Of a stretch of 64,000 nt of DNA, positions 18,413 to 27,200 are shown in pieces. The stretch is from Acidobacteriota bacterium (GTDB lineage: Bacteria > Acidobacteriota > Terriglobia > Terriglobales > Acidobacteriaceae). Position numbers and translations under genes: made by a program. The notes beneath the pieces were generated by a model, which worked only from the letters and a program-made list of their open reading frames with translations, made no database searches and had not been told where the DNA came from. The stretch covers positions 1 through 64,000 of the forward strand of contig JAJYUB010000003.1 of the NCBI GenBank assembly GCA_021792795.1, given 5' to 3'. How positions within the stretch are numbered: the stretch's first letter is position 1; each line of letters begins with the position of its first letter.

Positions 18413-18448
18413 TGTGACAAACGGCACACATTTCGTCTTTTTTATAAG
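18413..18448 (+). promoter_or_regulatory. CRP/FNR-family-like site and -10 box upstream of the Usp gene
   Basis: TGTGA-CAAACG-GCACA at 18413-18428 matches nine of ten arm positions of the TGTGA-N6-TCACA consensus. A TATAAG hexamer at 18443-18448 follows at a distance compatible with an activator overlapping the -35 region. The Usp coding start is about 270 bases downstream, a long leader, so assignment to that gene is tentative. Confidence 0.4.
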
Positions 18449-18717
18449 AACACATGGGTGAAGCGTTCTTGTTGCGAATCGCGGGAGGGAGCGCTGTCAA
18501 CGGCTGGTTCGGTTCGGTCCCGTCTCACGGCGCAAGGCCTCGATCCGTGGACCGGCCAGGCAGGAAAGCGGACGGGTGGACGTGACCTGTCGCGGGCGAA
18601 GCTGTGATTCGAATCACTGAACTGGCCCCGTCTTTTCGCTACCCTTCAGACGGAATTGAAAAGCTGTCTCTTCGACTTATTTCCAACCGGAGAGACACGC
18701 GTTTCAGCGGAGGGGTT

Positions 18718-19638
18718 ATGGAACAGCTTCGCGAGACGACCGCTTCCCCGATCGGCCATGAGCTGCGGCTTGGAACGTGCAAAGCGAAGTTCAGAAAAAT
18801 CGTCATTGGCATCGATTTTTCCGGGCCTGCGGTCACCGCCTTGAACGCCGCCGTATCGCTTGCAGGAAAATATGAAAGCACTCTTTTCCTGGTGCATGCC
18901 GTACCGCCGGTCCTCTATGGCCCTGGCGCAACTCCTGAGCTGCTCGATGTAGATTTGGACACGGTCCGGGCGCAGATGAAAGAGGTCGTTGCCAAGGCGG
19001 GCATTGGGTCGATTCGCCACAAGGCCATCGTTGAATTTGCCGAGCCGACGGACCTGATCGATGGAATTGCGCGGGCCCAGGCTGCGGATTTGGTTGTAGT
19101 TGGCTCCCACGGCGCGCATGGGCTGGAAAAGTTGGCGTTTGGGTCGGTAGCGGAAAGTGTCTTGCGCAGAGTGCCTTGTCCGGTGCTGGTGATCGGCCCG
19201 CATTGCCGCGAGAATCTGGAATCCATTGCATCCATCGTCTTTGCGACAGACCTCGAGATCGGCGCTTTTCGTCCGGCCCAGTATGCCTCTTCCATCGCGG
19301 AAGAAATGAACGCCCGCCTGATCTTGCTCCACGTCAGAAAGCCTGTACCAAACGATGCCGAGATTTCGCATGAGGGCGTCGAAGGCCGCCTGGCCCGCAC
19401 ACTGCGACAACTTCTGCCCCCGGATGCCGAGTTATGGTGCCAGCCGAAAATACGTGTCGAAGCAGGGAACGCCAGCGAAGAGGTCCTCCTTGTGGCCCGA
19501 TCTGAATCCGCGAACTTGATCGTCGTCGGCGTCCGGGAAAAGTCGCCGCTGGCCGACCATTCTCCCTGGTCGACCCTTTCCCAGATCATTCGCGGCGCCG
19601 AGTGTCCAGTGCTTGGCGTTCGCGGCCATCTGATATAA
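18718..19638 (+). CDS. Universal stress protein, tandem UspA domains
   Basis: About 306 residues forming two UspA folds. The first domain carries the ATP-binding signature G-2X-G-9X-GS exactly (GSHGAHGLEKLAFGS), so it probably binds ATP; the second has a degenerate version (VVVGVREKSPLADHS). ATG 18718 is chosen because GGAGGGG lies four to five bases upstream; the frame is open back to 18604. Tandem Usps act in stress survival, often under low oxygen or starvation. A CRP-like palindrome lies upstream and another downstream, before the cytochrome c maturation operon. Confidence 0.85.
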   Translation: MEQLRETTASPIGHELRLGTCKAKFRKIVIGIDFSGPAVTALNAAVSLAGKYESTLFLVHAVPPVLYGPGATPELLDVDLDTVRAQMKEVVAKAGIGSIRHKAIVEFAEPTDLIDGIARAQAADLVVVGSHGAHGLEKLAFGSVAESVLRRVPCPVLVIGPHCRENLESIASIVFATDLEIGAFRPAQYASSIAEEMNARLILLHVRKPVPNDAEISHEGVEGRLARTLRQLLPPDAELWCQPKIRVEAGNASEEVLLVARSESANLIVVGVREKSPLADHSPWSTLSQIIRGAECPVLGVRGHLI

Positions 19639-19774
19639 AGCGTGGTTCGCGGCGGCATCCTTCCTTCCCTGCTCCGGTAGATGTTCGCTTTGCCGCAGGG
19701 AACATTCGATGGCCTCCGCGGGTCTGCTCTCGTGAGCGTCGGCAATAGGAGGCACCCAGAGAAATCTGTATGAT

Positions 19775-19790
19775 TGTGATGGTGGTCACA
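19775..19790. promoter_or_regulatory. Perfect CRP-family palindrome upstream of ccmF
   Basis: TGTGA-TGGTGG-TCACA is a perfect match to the CRP consensus half-sites with the six-base spacer. It lies about 160 bases before the ccmF start in a 298-base gap after the Usp gene. A CRP/FNR-family regulator controlling cytochrome c maturation is biologically sensible, but no such regulator gene is in the window. Confidence 0.55.
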
Positions 19791-19806
19791 GTGCCGGCGA
19801 CGCCAA

Positions 19807-19834
19807 ATCCCCTAAGCTTCAAACTGTAGGGGAT
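19807..19834. repeat. Inverted repeat upstream of ccmF
   Basis: ATCCCCTA (19807-19814) and TAGGGGAT (19827-19834) form an eight-base perfect stem around a 12-base loop. There is no T-run after it, so it is not a classical terminator. It sits between the CRP-like site and ccmF and may be an operator or leader hairpin. Confidence 0.4.
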
Positions 19835-19936
19835 CCAAGAGAACAAGGCTTTTCCGGTGAGCGGAGCAGCATAGGTTCAGGGCCGACCCAAATGGCCCGG
19901 TGGCTCGGCGACAATCGACAGGGTAGAACAGGCGCT

Positions 19937-21985
19937 ATGGCGGCATTCGGTAGTTTCGCAATCCTTCTCGGACTGGTGTTATGCGCCTACAACTTCCTGG
20001 TGGGCGCGATTGCCCTGCGTCAGATCGCAGTCCATCCGCAAGCGAGCTTCGGACCGGAACGGCTGGCGGAGTCTGCGCGGCGTGCCGGAATTGGAAGCTT
20101 TATTGCCCTGAGCGCGGCGGCCTTCGCGCTGATCTACTGCGCGTTTACCAACGACTTTTCCGTCTCCTACATCCTTCATCATTCCAATCGGGCGCTGCCA
20201 TGGCCGTATAAATTTGCGGCGTTGTGGTCCGGGCAGGAAGGTTCCCTGCTGCTGTGGGCCTGGCTGTTGGCGGCCTACGGATTTGTGCTGCGCGTGCGGC
20301 ACAAAGTGGACGTCAAGCTGACCGCCTATGCCTCCACCATTCTGGCCGCTGTCCAGGTCTTTTTCACCCTGCTGATCGTGTTTCCGGCGCCGCCGTTTGC
20401 GCTGACGCAGGGGGCTGTGCCGGCGGATGGCTTCGGGCTGAATCCGTTGCTGCAATATCCCGAGATGGTCATCCATCCTCCGATGTTGTACCTGGGCTAT
20501 GTTGGGTTCAGCGTGCCGTTTGCCTTTGCGCTGGGCGCTCTGATGATGCGCTACCCCGGCGAAAAGTGGATACACATCACCCGCCGCTGGACCATGGTGA
20601 CATGGCTATTTCTGACGTGCGGCATTTTTCTCGGCATGCATTGGGCCTACGCCGTGCTGGGCTGGGGCGGCTACTGGGGCTGGGACCCGGTCGAGAATGC
20701 TTCCTTGATGCCATGGCTGACGGGCACGGCATTTTTGCACTCTGTGATGATGCAGGAAAAGCGCGGCATGATGAAGTCCTGGAACGTGTGGCTGATCTTC
20801 ACCACGTTCATGCTGTCGATTCTTGGCACGCTGTTGACGCGCAGCGGCCTGGTCAGCTCCGTCCACGCGTTTGCCGAGTCGTCGATCGGTACCTGGTTCT
20901 GGGTCTTTCTGCTCATCGTGCTCAGCGTGTGCCTGTTTACCTACATTTTGCAGCGGGACCACTTGCAGTCGGAGCATAAGCTGGAATCGCTGATATCGCG
21001 CGAATCGAGTTTTCTGTTCAACAATCTTGTCCTTCTGGCGGCCTGCTTCACTGTTCTTTGGGGAACACTGTTTCCCATCATTTCGGAGTATGTCGAAGGT
21101 TCAAAAGTCACGGTCGGCCCTCCGTTCTACAACCGCGTGGCCGTCCCAATTGGAATCTTTCTCTTGTTTCTCACCGGGATCGGCCCCATCCTGGCCTGGC
21201 GCAGCACATCGTTCAAAAGCGTGCAGCGTAACTTCCTCTGGCCGTGCATCGCTGGAGTGGTCGCAGCACTGGTCCTGATGGCTGCCGGGATGCGTCCCTG
21301 GCAGGACATGGGAACGCTCTACTCGCTGATGACCTTCTCGCTGGCCGCGCTGGTGGTCACCGCGGTGGGCAGCGAGTTCTGGCGCGGGGCGCGCGTCATT
21401 CAACGCCACACCGGCAAGAACATGCTGTTTTCGCTGGTGCAATTGACGCGGCGCAACACGCGCCGCTACGGCGGCCACTTGGTCCATATTGGCGTCGTGA
21501 TCGTTTTTGTCGGGCTTGCCGGCTCTGCCTTCAACCAGTCGAACGAGCAGGAAATGGGCTTTCACGACTCGATGACGATTGGGCAGTATCGCCTGGTATG
21601 CCAGAGTTACACCCAGGACTCCAATGCAAATTACGACAGCGAATATGAATTGCTGAATGTGTACAAAAACGGCAAATTCCTGGCGCAGATGGCGCCCGAG
21701 CGGCGCTTCTATCATGCCAGCCAGCAGACCGAGACCATGGTGGCCAATCATTCCACGTTGGAACGCGATTTGTATGTCGTCTATGAAGGCAGAAATCAGG
21801 ACACCAACCAGCCCATCATCAAAGTCATCCTCAATCCATTGGTGGCCTGGATCTGGATTGGAGTCGCGGTGATGGCGTTCGGAACGCTGCTGGCTCTGGT
21901 CCCAAACATGAGCGCGGAGCAGGCGGCGAGGCCGCGCAAACCGGCGGAAGAAGAAGTTCCTCTGCCTGCCGGGGTGGGAGACTAA
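19937..21985 (+). CDS. ccmF: Cytochrome c heme lyase subunit CcmF
   Basis: CcmF passes heme to apocytochrome c at the outer face of the inner membrane, working with CcmH. The tryptophan-rich WWD signature GWGGYWGWDPVENASLMPWL is present, as are conserved histidine-containing segments MVIHPPMLYLGYVG and GGHLVHIGVVIVFVG, and about 15 hydrophobic helices. ATG 19937 gives the usual N-terminus (MAAFGSFAILLGLVLCAYN); the frame opens at 19892. It begins a run of four same-strand genes with gaps of 3 bases or less between the first three, so a maturation operon is clear. CcmA-E and CcmG are not in the window. Confidence 0.92.
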   Translation: MAAFGSFAILLGLVLCAYNFLVGAIALRQIAVHPQASFGPERLAESARRAGIGSFIALSAAAFALIYCAFTNDFSVSYILHHSNRALPWPYKFAALWSGQEGSLLLWAWLLAAYGFVLRVRHKVDVKLTAYASTILAAVQVFFTLLIVFPAPPFALTQGAVPADGFGLNPLLQYPEMVIHPPMLYLGYVGFSVPFAFALGALMMRYPGEKWIHITRRWTMVTWLFLTCGIFLGMHWAYAVLGWGGYWGWDPVENASLMPWLTGTAFLHSVMMQEKRGMMKSWNVWLIFTTFMLSILGTLLTRSGLVSSVHAFAESSIGTWFWVFLLIVLSVCLFTYILQRDHLQSEHKLESLISRESSFLFNNLVLLAACFTVLWGTLFPIISEYVEGSKVTVGPPFYNRVAVPIGIFLLFLTGIGPILAWRSTSFKSVQRNFLWPCIAGVVAALVLMAAGMRPWQDMGTLYSLMTFSLAALVVTAVGSEFWRGARVIQRHTGKNMLFSLVQLTRRNTRRYGGHLVHIGVVIVFVGLAGSAFNQSNEQEMGFHDSMTIGQYRLVCQSYTQDSNANYDSEYELLNVYKNGKFLAQMAPERRFYHASQQTETMVANHSTLERDLYVVYEGRNQDTNQPIIKVILNPLVAWIWIGVAVMAFGTLLALVPNMSAEQAARPRKPAEEEVPLPAGVGD

Positions 21986-21988
21986 GCC

Positions 21989-22495
21989 ATGCGCGCATGT
22001 CAAACGCATGTCTCGCGCATCTTCGACCGCTCCTTGCTGCGGACCTGGTTTCAACTTTCGGCGGCATGTCTGCTCCTGATCTTTATGGCGGGGGCGGGAG
22101 ACACGGCGGCGCGCTACAAGCTGCTTGGCCATCAACTGATGTGTACCTGTGGCTGCGGCCAGGTACTGCTGGAATGCAATCATGTGGGCTGCACCGTCTC
22201 CACGCAGGAAGAAGCCGAGCTGCGCAATGCGCTGGCCCGTGGTGACAGCGATCAATTGGTTCTGCAGGGTTTTGTGCAGAAGTATGGACCGACCGTGCTC
22301 GCCGCGCCCCCGCAGAGCGGCTTCAATTTAGTTGCGTGGATTGCGCCGGGTCTGGTCTTTTTGCTGGCCATGCTGGGCACGGCATTGTTGATCCGCAAAT
22401 GGAAGCTGCACCCGGTCGCCATGCCTCCGGAGATGGCAGCGGACCCACACACCGACGCGGTCCTGGCGAAGATCCGGAAAGAGACGGAGCTATGA
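21989..22495 (+). CDS. ccmH: Cytochrome c maturation protein CcmH-like
   Basis: A 168-residue protein with an N-terminal hydrophobic anchor, a CcmH-type domain and a C-terminal transmembrane helix (WIAPGLVFLLAMLGTALLI). The redox motif region reads LMCTCGCGQVLLECNH with a further Cys (VGC) after it. This is the CxCxC variant in place of the proteobacterial LRCxxC, and I believe it is normal for this lineage. CcmH reduces the apocytochrome disulfide before heme attachment. It starts three bases after ccmF, and its TGA overlaps the ATG of the next gene (ATGA), indicating translational coupling. Confidence 0.85.
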   Translation: MRACQTHVSRIFDRSLLRTWFQLSAACLLLIFMAGAGDTAARYKLLGHQLMCTCGCGQVLLECNHVGCTVSTQEEAELRNALARGDSDQLVLQGFVQKYGPTVLAAPPQSGFNLVAWIAPGLVFLLAMLGTALLIRKWKLHPVAMPPEMAADPHTDAVLAKIRKETEL

Positions 22496-22770
22496 CAATT
22501 CTGGCCTGTGCGGCGTTGCTGATTGGCATCTTCCTCTACGTTTTCTATCCTCAGTCGAAAACGGAAGAACAGACGCAGAAGACGCGGCTCGAATTTTTAC
22601 GTGAGCGGAAAGACGCGATCTACGAAAATCTCCGCGATCTGAACTTTGAATATCGGGCGGGCAAATATCCGGAAGAAGATTACCTGGCGCAGCGGGCGGG
22701 TATGGAAAATGAGGCCGCTCAAATCCTCGCTGAAATTGAGTTCCTGGAAGCCGGCACGCATGCGGCCTGA
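22492..22770 (+). CDS. Small membrane-anchored protein, CcmI N-terminus-like
   Basis: A 92-residue protein with one N-terminal membrane helix (ILACAALLIGIFLYVFY) and a charged helical tail: RLEFLRERKDAIYENLRDLN, then EYRAGKYPEEDYLAQR. The tail pattern (predicted coiled-coil with a short GKYPEEDY turn) resembles the N-terminal membrane part of CcmI, the apocytochrome chaperone, and small proteins found in this position in other ccm operons. The start overlaps the ccmH stop by four bases. It lacks the TPR domain of full CcmI, so the name is only by analogy. Confidence 0.7.
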   Translation: MTILACAALLIGIFLYVFYPQSKTEEQTQKTRLEFLRERKDAIYENLRDLNFEYRAGKYPEEDYLAQRAGMENEAAQILAEIEFLEAGTHAA

Positions 22771-22809
22771 ACTCGTCACTCCTGTTGAATGACTTTAGAA
22801 AGAGACTCC

Positions 22810-24225
22810 ATGAAACTTCAGCATTCCTTCTTGCTTTCAGGTTTTCGCGCCAAAGTTGCGCGTTTGCCGCTCTTGAGCCTGGTATTCGTTCTGATGGCTG
22901 GCACGACAGCGGCCCTGGCAACTCCCATTTCAGGCACGGTCACGGACCAGACGACGAAAAAACCCGCGGTTGGAGACAGCGTCGAATTGATGCGCCTGGG
23001 GATGGAGGTTGCGGCCAAGACCACCACTGACGCTCGTGGTCACTTCACGCTGGATGCCACGGACAGCGAACCCATGCATCTGTTGCGCGTGACTCACGAC
23101 AAAGCGACATACTTTCATCCCGTGCCGGCGGGCACGGCTACGGTGAATGTGGATGTGTACGATGTCGCGGAAAAGGTGGCGGGAGTTTCGACGGAGGCCG
23201 ATGTGGCGCGCATTGAAGCCAGTCCCAACGGTCTGAGTGTGATTGAGAATTTTTTTGTGAAGAATGCTTCTTCTCCGCCGCGTACCCAGTTCGGCCCGCG
23301 CGCGTACGAAATTTATTTACCGAAAGAAGCGCAGGTCGTTGCCGCCGCCGCACAGGGACCCGGAAGCATGCCGGTGCAAACACCGCCCACGCCGCTGGGA
23401 GCGGCGGGCGACTACAGCTTTGTCTATCCGCTGCGTCCGGGAGAGACGCGTTTTCAGGTCAGCTATCAGCTACCCTATTCCGGCAGCTTTCAGTTCCATC
23501 CCAGGGTGGCGGCGCCGGTGGATAATCTTGCCATCATCCTGCCGAAGAGCGTTCAGTTTACCGGCACGCCTGCAAGCGCATTTCAACCCATCGATGAAGA
23601 TGTAAAGGTCCAGACCTTTCTTGCCAGGAATGTGACCGCGGCAACGAAGCTGGCGTTTACGGTTTCCGGTACCGGATTGCTTCCCCAGGAGAATGCCGCT
23701 GGACCGGATAACGGCAATGGCGGCCAGAGTGCCGGCGCGGACCAAGGAGCGATGGGCCCCGAGGCAGCAGGGCAATCGGCGGAGGAGAACAACACGCGTC
23801 CTGGGATCGGGCTCGGCGTTCCCATCGATACACCCGATCCGCTGCACAAATATAAATGGTGGATTCTGTCGCTGGTGGCGGTCCTGCTGGCGGCAGGCGC
23901 GGGTTTTCTGATGAAGCAGAACCAGCCGGTCGCGGCAACAGCCGCGGGTCCCGCTGTTCCACTGGCAAGCACCCCACCTGCAACGCGACCCGCCGTAGGC
24001 TACAAGCCTCCGCTTGCCGCTCCCGGACTGCGCGCGACCGGGGTGGAATCCCCTCGGTCCAAGCTGATGGAGGCATTGAAGGAAGAACTGTTTGCGCTGG
24101 AAACGGAGCGACTGGAGGGCCGTATCTCTCCGGAAGAATTTGACCGGCAGAAGGCAGCGCTTGAAGTCGTGTTGAAGCGTGCCTTGCAGTCCGGCAAGGG
24201 ACAAAGTCCAGCCGGGTCGGCATAG
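22810..24225 (+). CDS. Exported protein of unknown function linked to cytochrome c maturation
   Basis: A 471-residue protein with a signal peptide (LPLLSLVFVLMAGTTAALA), then a carboxypeptidase-regulatory-like beta-sandwich (SGTVTDQTTKKPAVGDSVEL to about 120), a second beta-rich region to about 300, a Gly/Asn/Gln-rich linker, one membrane helix (WWILSLVAVLLAAGAGFLM), and a cytoplasmic tail. The tail ends in a helix LMEALKEELFALETERLEGR with ISPEEFDRQKAALEVVL, which strongly resembles the tail of the preceding CcmI-like protein. The order fits a periplasmic sensor or scaffold anchored in the inner membrane. It begins 40 bases after the CcmI-like gene and is probably in the same operon. Confidence 0.7.
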   Translation: MKLQHSFLLSGFRAKVARLPLLSLVFVLMAGTTAALATPISGTVTDQTTKKPAVGDSVELMRLGMEVAAKTTTDARGHFTLDATDSEPMHLLRVTHDKATYFHPVPAGTATVNVDVYDVAEKVAGVSTEADVARIEASPNGLSVIENFFVKNASSPPRTQFGPRAYEIYLPKEAQVVAAAAQGPGSMPVQTPPTPLGAAGDYSFVYPLRPGETRFQVSYQLPYSGSFQFHPRVAAPVDNLAIILPKSVQFTGTPASAFQPIDEDVKVQTFLARNVTAATKLAFTVSGTGLLPQENAAGPDNGNGGQSAGADQGAMGPEAAGQSAEENNTRPGIGLGVPIDTPDPLHKYKWWILSLVAVLLAAGAGFLMKQNQPVAATAAGPAVPLASTPPATRPAVGYKPPLAAPGLRATGVESPRSKLMEALKEELFALETERLEGRISPEEFDRQKAALEVVLKRALQSGKGQSPAGSA

Positions 24226-24235
24226 GCTGCTGTTG

Positions 24236-24259
24236 AGCCGATGACGCAACCGTTCGGCT
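24236..24259. terminator. Weak hairpin between convergent genes
   Basis: AGCCGA (24236-24241) and TCGGCT (24254-24259) form a six-base stem with a 12-base loop in the 32-base gap between two convergent genes. There is no T-run, so termination is only suggested by position. Confidence 0.25.
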
Positions 24260-27200
24260 ATGCGCGCGTACCGCTATCGACCAGCTTTGGCTGAAAATTG
24301 ACGTTTCCCGCGCGAGGCACTTCTTGCGCCGCGATGACTTGTACGGGTTTCTCGTGCAGCAGCAACTCCGTCGCTCGCACGCGAGGATCGCTGTGGAACC
24401 ATCGTTGAAAGGCCTTGTCCGCCAGCAGGTTTGCAATTGCCAATAACGACATGCCCTGGTGATGCGCCATCCACGACCGCACTAAGGTATATCGCGCTCC
24501 CTTTTCATGTTGCGTGCTGTCGGAATAATCCGCCGATTCGTAGAAGCCAAATTCTCCCAGCCAGCCCAGCTTTTCCATTCTGCGCAGATTGGCCAGCGCA
24601 TGAACGGGGTCGGCTTCCAGGGCCAGTACGGCAGCGTACGGCGCGATGACGAGGGAACCTTCCGGCGGCGGATTGATCGCCAGCGTCGGCACGCCGAACG
24701 CATGATACTGATAGTTTCCTTCCGCGTCGCGCTGGCTATGGCTGGCCTCGGAAATTCCCCAAGGCATGCGCGCGCGGGCCACATATTCTCGCTGGGCGCG
24801 CACCGCTCCCGGCAACGACTGCGCCAGCAATGTGTCCGGCGACGTCTGCATCCAGAGTGTCGGCATCATGTACTCAAACATGGTGCCGGACCATGACAAC
24901 AACACAGGATTGCCGTCGATCATCGTGGTCTTGCGCCCCACTCTGAACCAACTGTCCTGCAACGCGTCGCCCTTCGCAATGGCGAGGAAAATGGCGGTGC
25001 GCGCCTCGGAAGCAAGCAGGTCATAGCAGGAATCCAACTGTCGGTCCTTTTCCGTGTCGTAGCCGATTGTGAGCAGGCGACGATAGGGATCGACCAGGCC
25101 CCGATAGTCCGTTGCTTGGAACATGCGTTCGCCGATTGCCGCGATGGACTTGAGGTTCTCGATCAGCGCGGCCAGCCGCTTTTCGCTTTCAAGCAGAGCA
25201 GAAATCAACTCGTTCGCGAGTCCACCATTTTCCGGCGCGCCATCGTTCGCTTTTTGCGCGCAGGCGGATCGCAATTCCCGGCATATGTTCAACGAGTTTT
25301 CTGGCGTATAGAAATCGAGTGGACGATTTCCGATGGCCCCCTCCGATTCGATGAGCGTCGAAAATTTTGGCAGCAACCACGGTAGATAATTTGCGACGAA
25401 ACTCACAATGGCCTGAGCGCGCGTTGCGGCTGCGATCGTCTTCACGGAGTCAGAAGCCAACTCCAGCGTAAGAAGCTGCGCCAACCATGCTTCGGACAGC
25501 GCTTTCAGGTCCGCGTGCAATGCCGATTTTATTTTCGCCTCGGTAGAGGACGGCGTCTTCGCCTCCATCGCAATGTCGAGCAAGCCTTGCCGCAGCGGGG
25601 GTAGCATCGATGTCTCCAGCAACTCCAGTGTTCCCATGCGCAAGCTGCAGAGCGAGGCCAGAAAATTGCCGCTGTCGACCGTCGAGGCGATGTAAGGGCG
25701 GATGGGTTCAAGGGTCGTCGTCGAGTGCCAGTTCAGCAAATGTCCCTTCCACTTGGGAATTTGGTCGAGCGTGCGCAGGTTCGCAAGCGTCTGGTCCACG
25801 TATTCCGGCAGTGTCAGGTACCCAAGAATCACGGCAGCCTGGCGCGCATTCAACTGCAGCCCCGCGTTCGTCGGCGAGACGCGCAAGGCTTCGCGGTGCC
25901 CCTCTTCCTGCACATTGTCCGGCACCAATCCATGGTTGCCTTCGGCGGAATACTGCGCAAAATACCGCCAGGTACGCCATGCAATTTTTCGAAGGAACCG
26001 CGCATCGGCATCGGAAAGGTCCACTTCCACATGTGAAGACCGATTCAACCACCACGTGATGGGCTTGGCCAGTGACCAAAGGACCAGGACGGGCAAGGCC
26101 CACGGCAACGCGGTAGGACGCACCGACACGACAAGAATCAGCAGCACAGCCGAGAGCAGCGGGACCAGTCCCATAGTGATCTCGACCGGCGTCCGTTTGC
26201 TCGCTCCCGCTTCCGCCTCCGCCGCGGTTTCCCATTCCAGGAGTCGCTTGCCCGTGACAAAACTTCGGACCAGGGACCGCACGATGGCGTCGAACATCAG
26301 AAGGGTTTGATGGGCCAGCAAAGCGAAATTCAGGGCGGTCGAAAACAGCAATACCAGCGAATCGCGGAGCGCCTGGCGGACATATCCACTCTGCTCCGCC
26401 ACGCTGGCCCGTACCAGGGAGAATAGAAACTGAACAGCCACCGGAATAATCAGGATCAGCAGCGTTGCCAGCGTCCAGTAGCGGGCGCTGCCGGGTAGCC
26501 AAAGCCATCCGGCAACCAGCAGCAGGAACGTTGCGGGCTCAACCAGACTGCGCCTCAAATTGTCGAAGATCTTCCACCTGGAAATATTGGAAGTAGGATT
26601 TTGTACCAACTGGCCGGAATCATTGGGGACCCGTCCAAGCAGCCATCGCAGGATCTGCCAATCCCCGCGTACCCAGCGGTGTTTCCGGCGATTTTGCGCA
26701 CTGTAATGCGACGGATAATCGTCCATCACTTCGACATCGGTCAGCAATCCCACGCGGGCGTAGGCTCCCTCGATTAAATCGTGGCTCAACAGGGAATTCT
26801 GCGGGAAGCGACGGTCCAGCACGGTGTGCAGTATTTGAATCTCATAGAGACCTTTGCCGGTGAAGATGCCCTCGCCGTACAGGTCCTGATACACGTCGGA
26901 GATGGCCCGCGTATAAATATCGAAGCCTGTCTGGCCGGAGTAAATCGCGGCAAGTCGTGAGCGCGCCACGGAATGCACGGCGACGCCAACCCGAGGCTGC
27001 ATCAACCCATATCCCTGGGTCACGATCCTTCTTTGCGGATCGAGGATGGCGCGGTTCAACGGATGCGCCATCGCTCCGACCATGCGGTGCACAGAATCGC
27101 GCGGCAATTTCGTGTCCGAATCCAGCGTCAAGACGTACCGCATTCCCTTCAGGATGGCGGGATCGCCGGCTTTGAATGGAAAACAATCCATGCCGCCCAT

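Noticed and set aside
18242-18420. Possible yybP-ykoY manganese riboswitch upstream of the NRAMP gene
   Set aside because: A GGGGTAGC-like string occurs on the minus strand, but the paired conserved loops of the riboswitch could not be traced.
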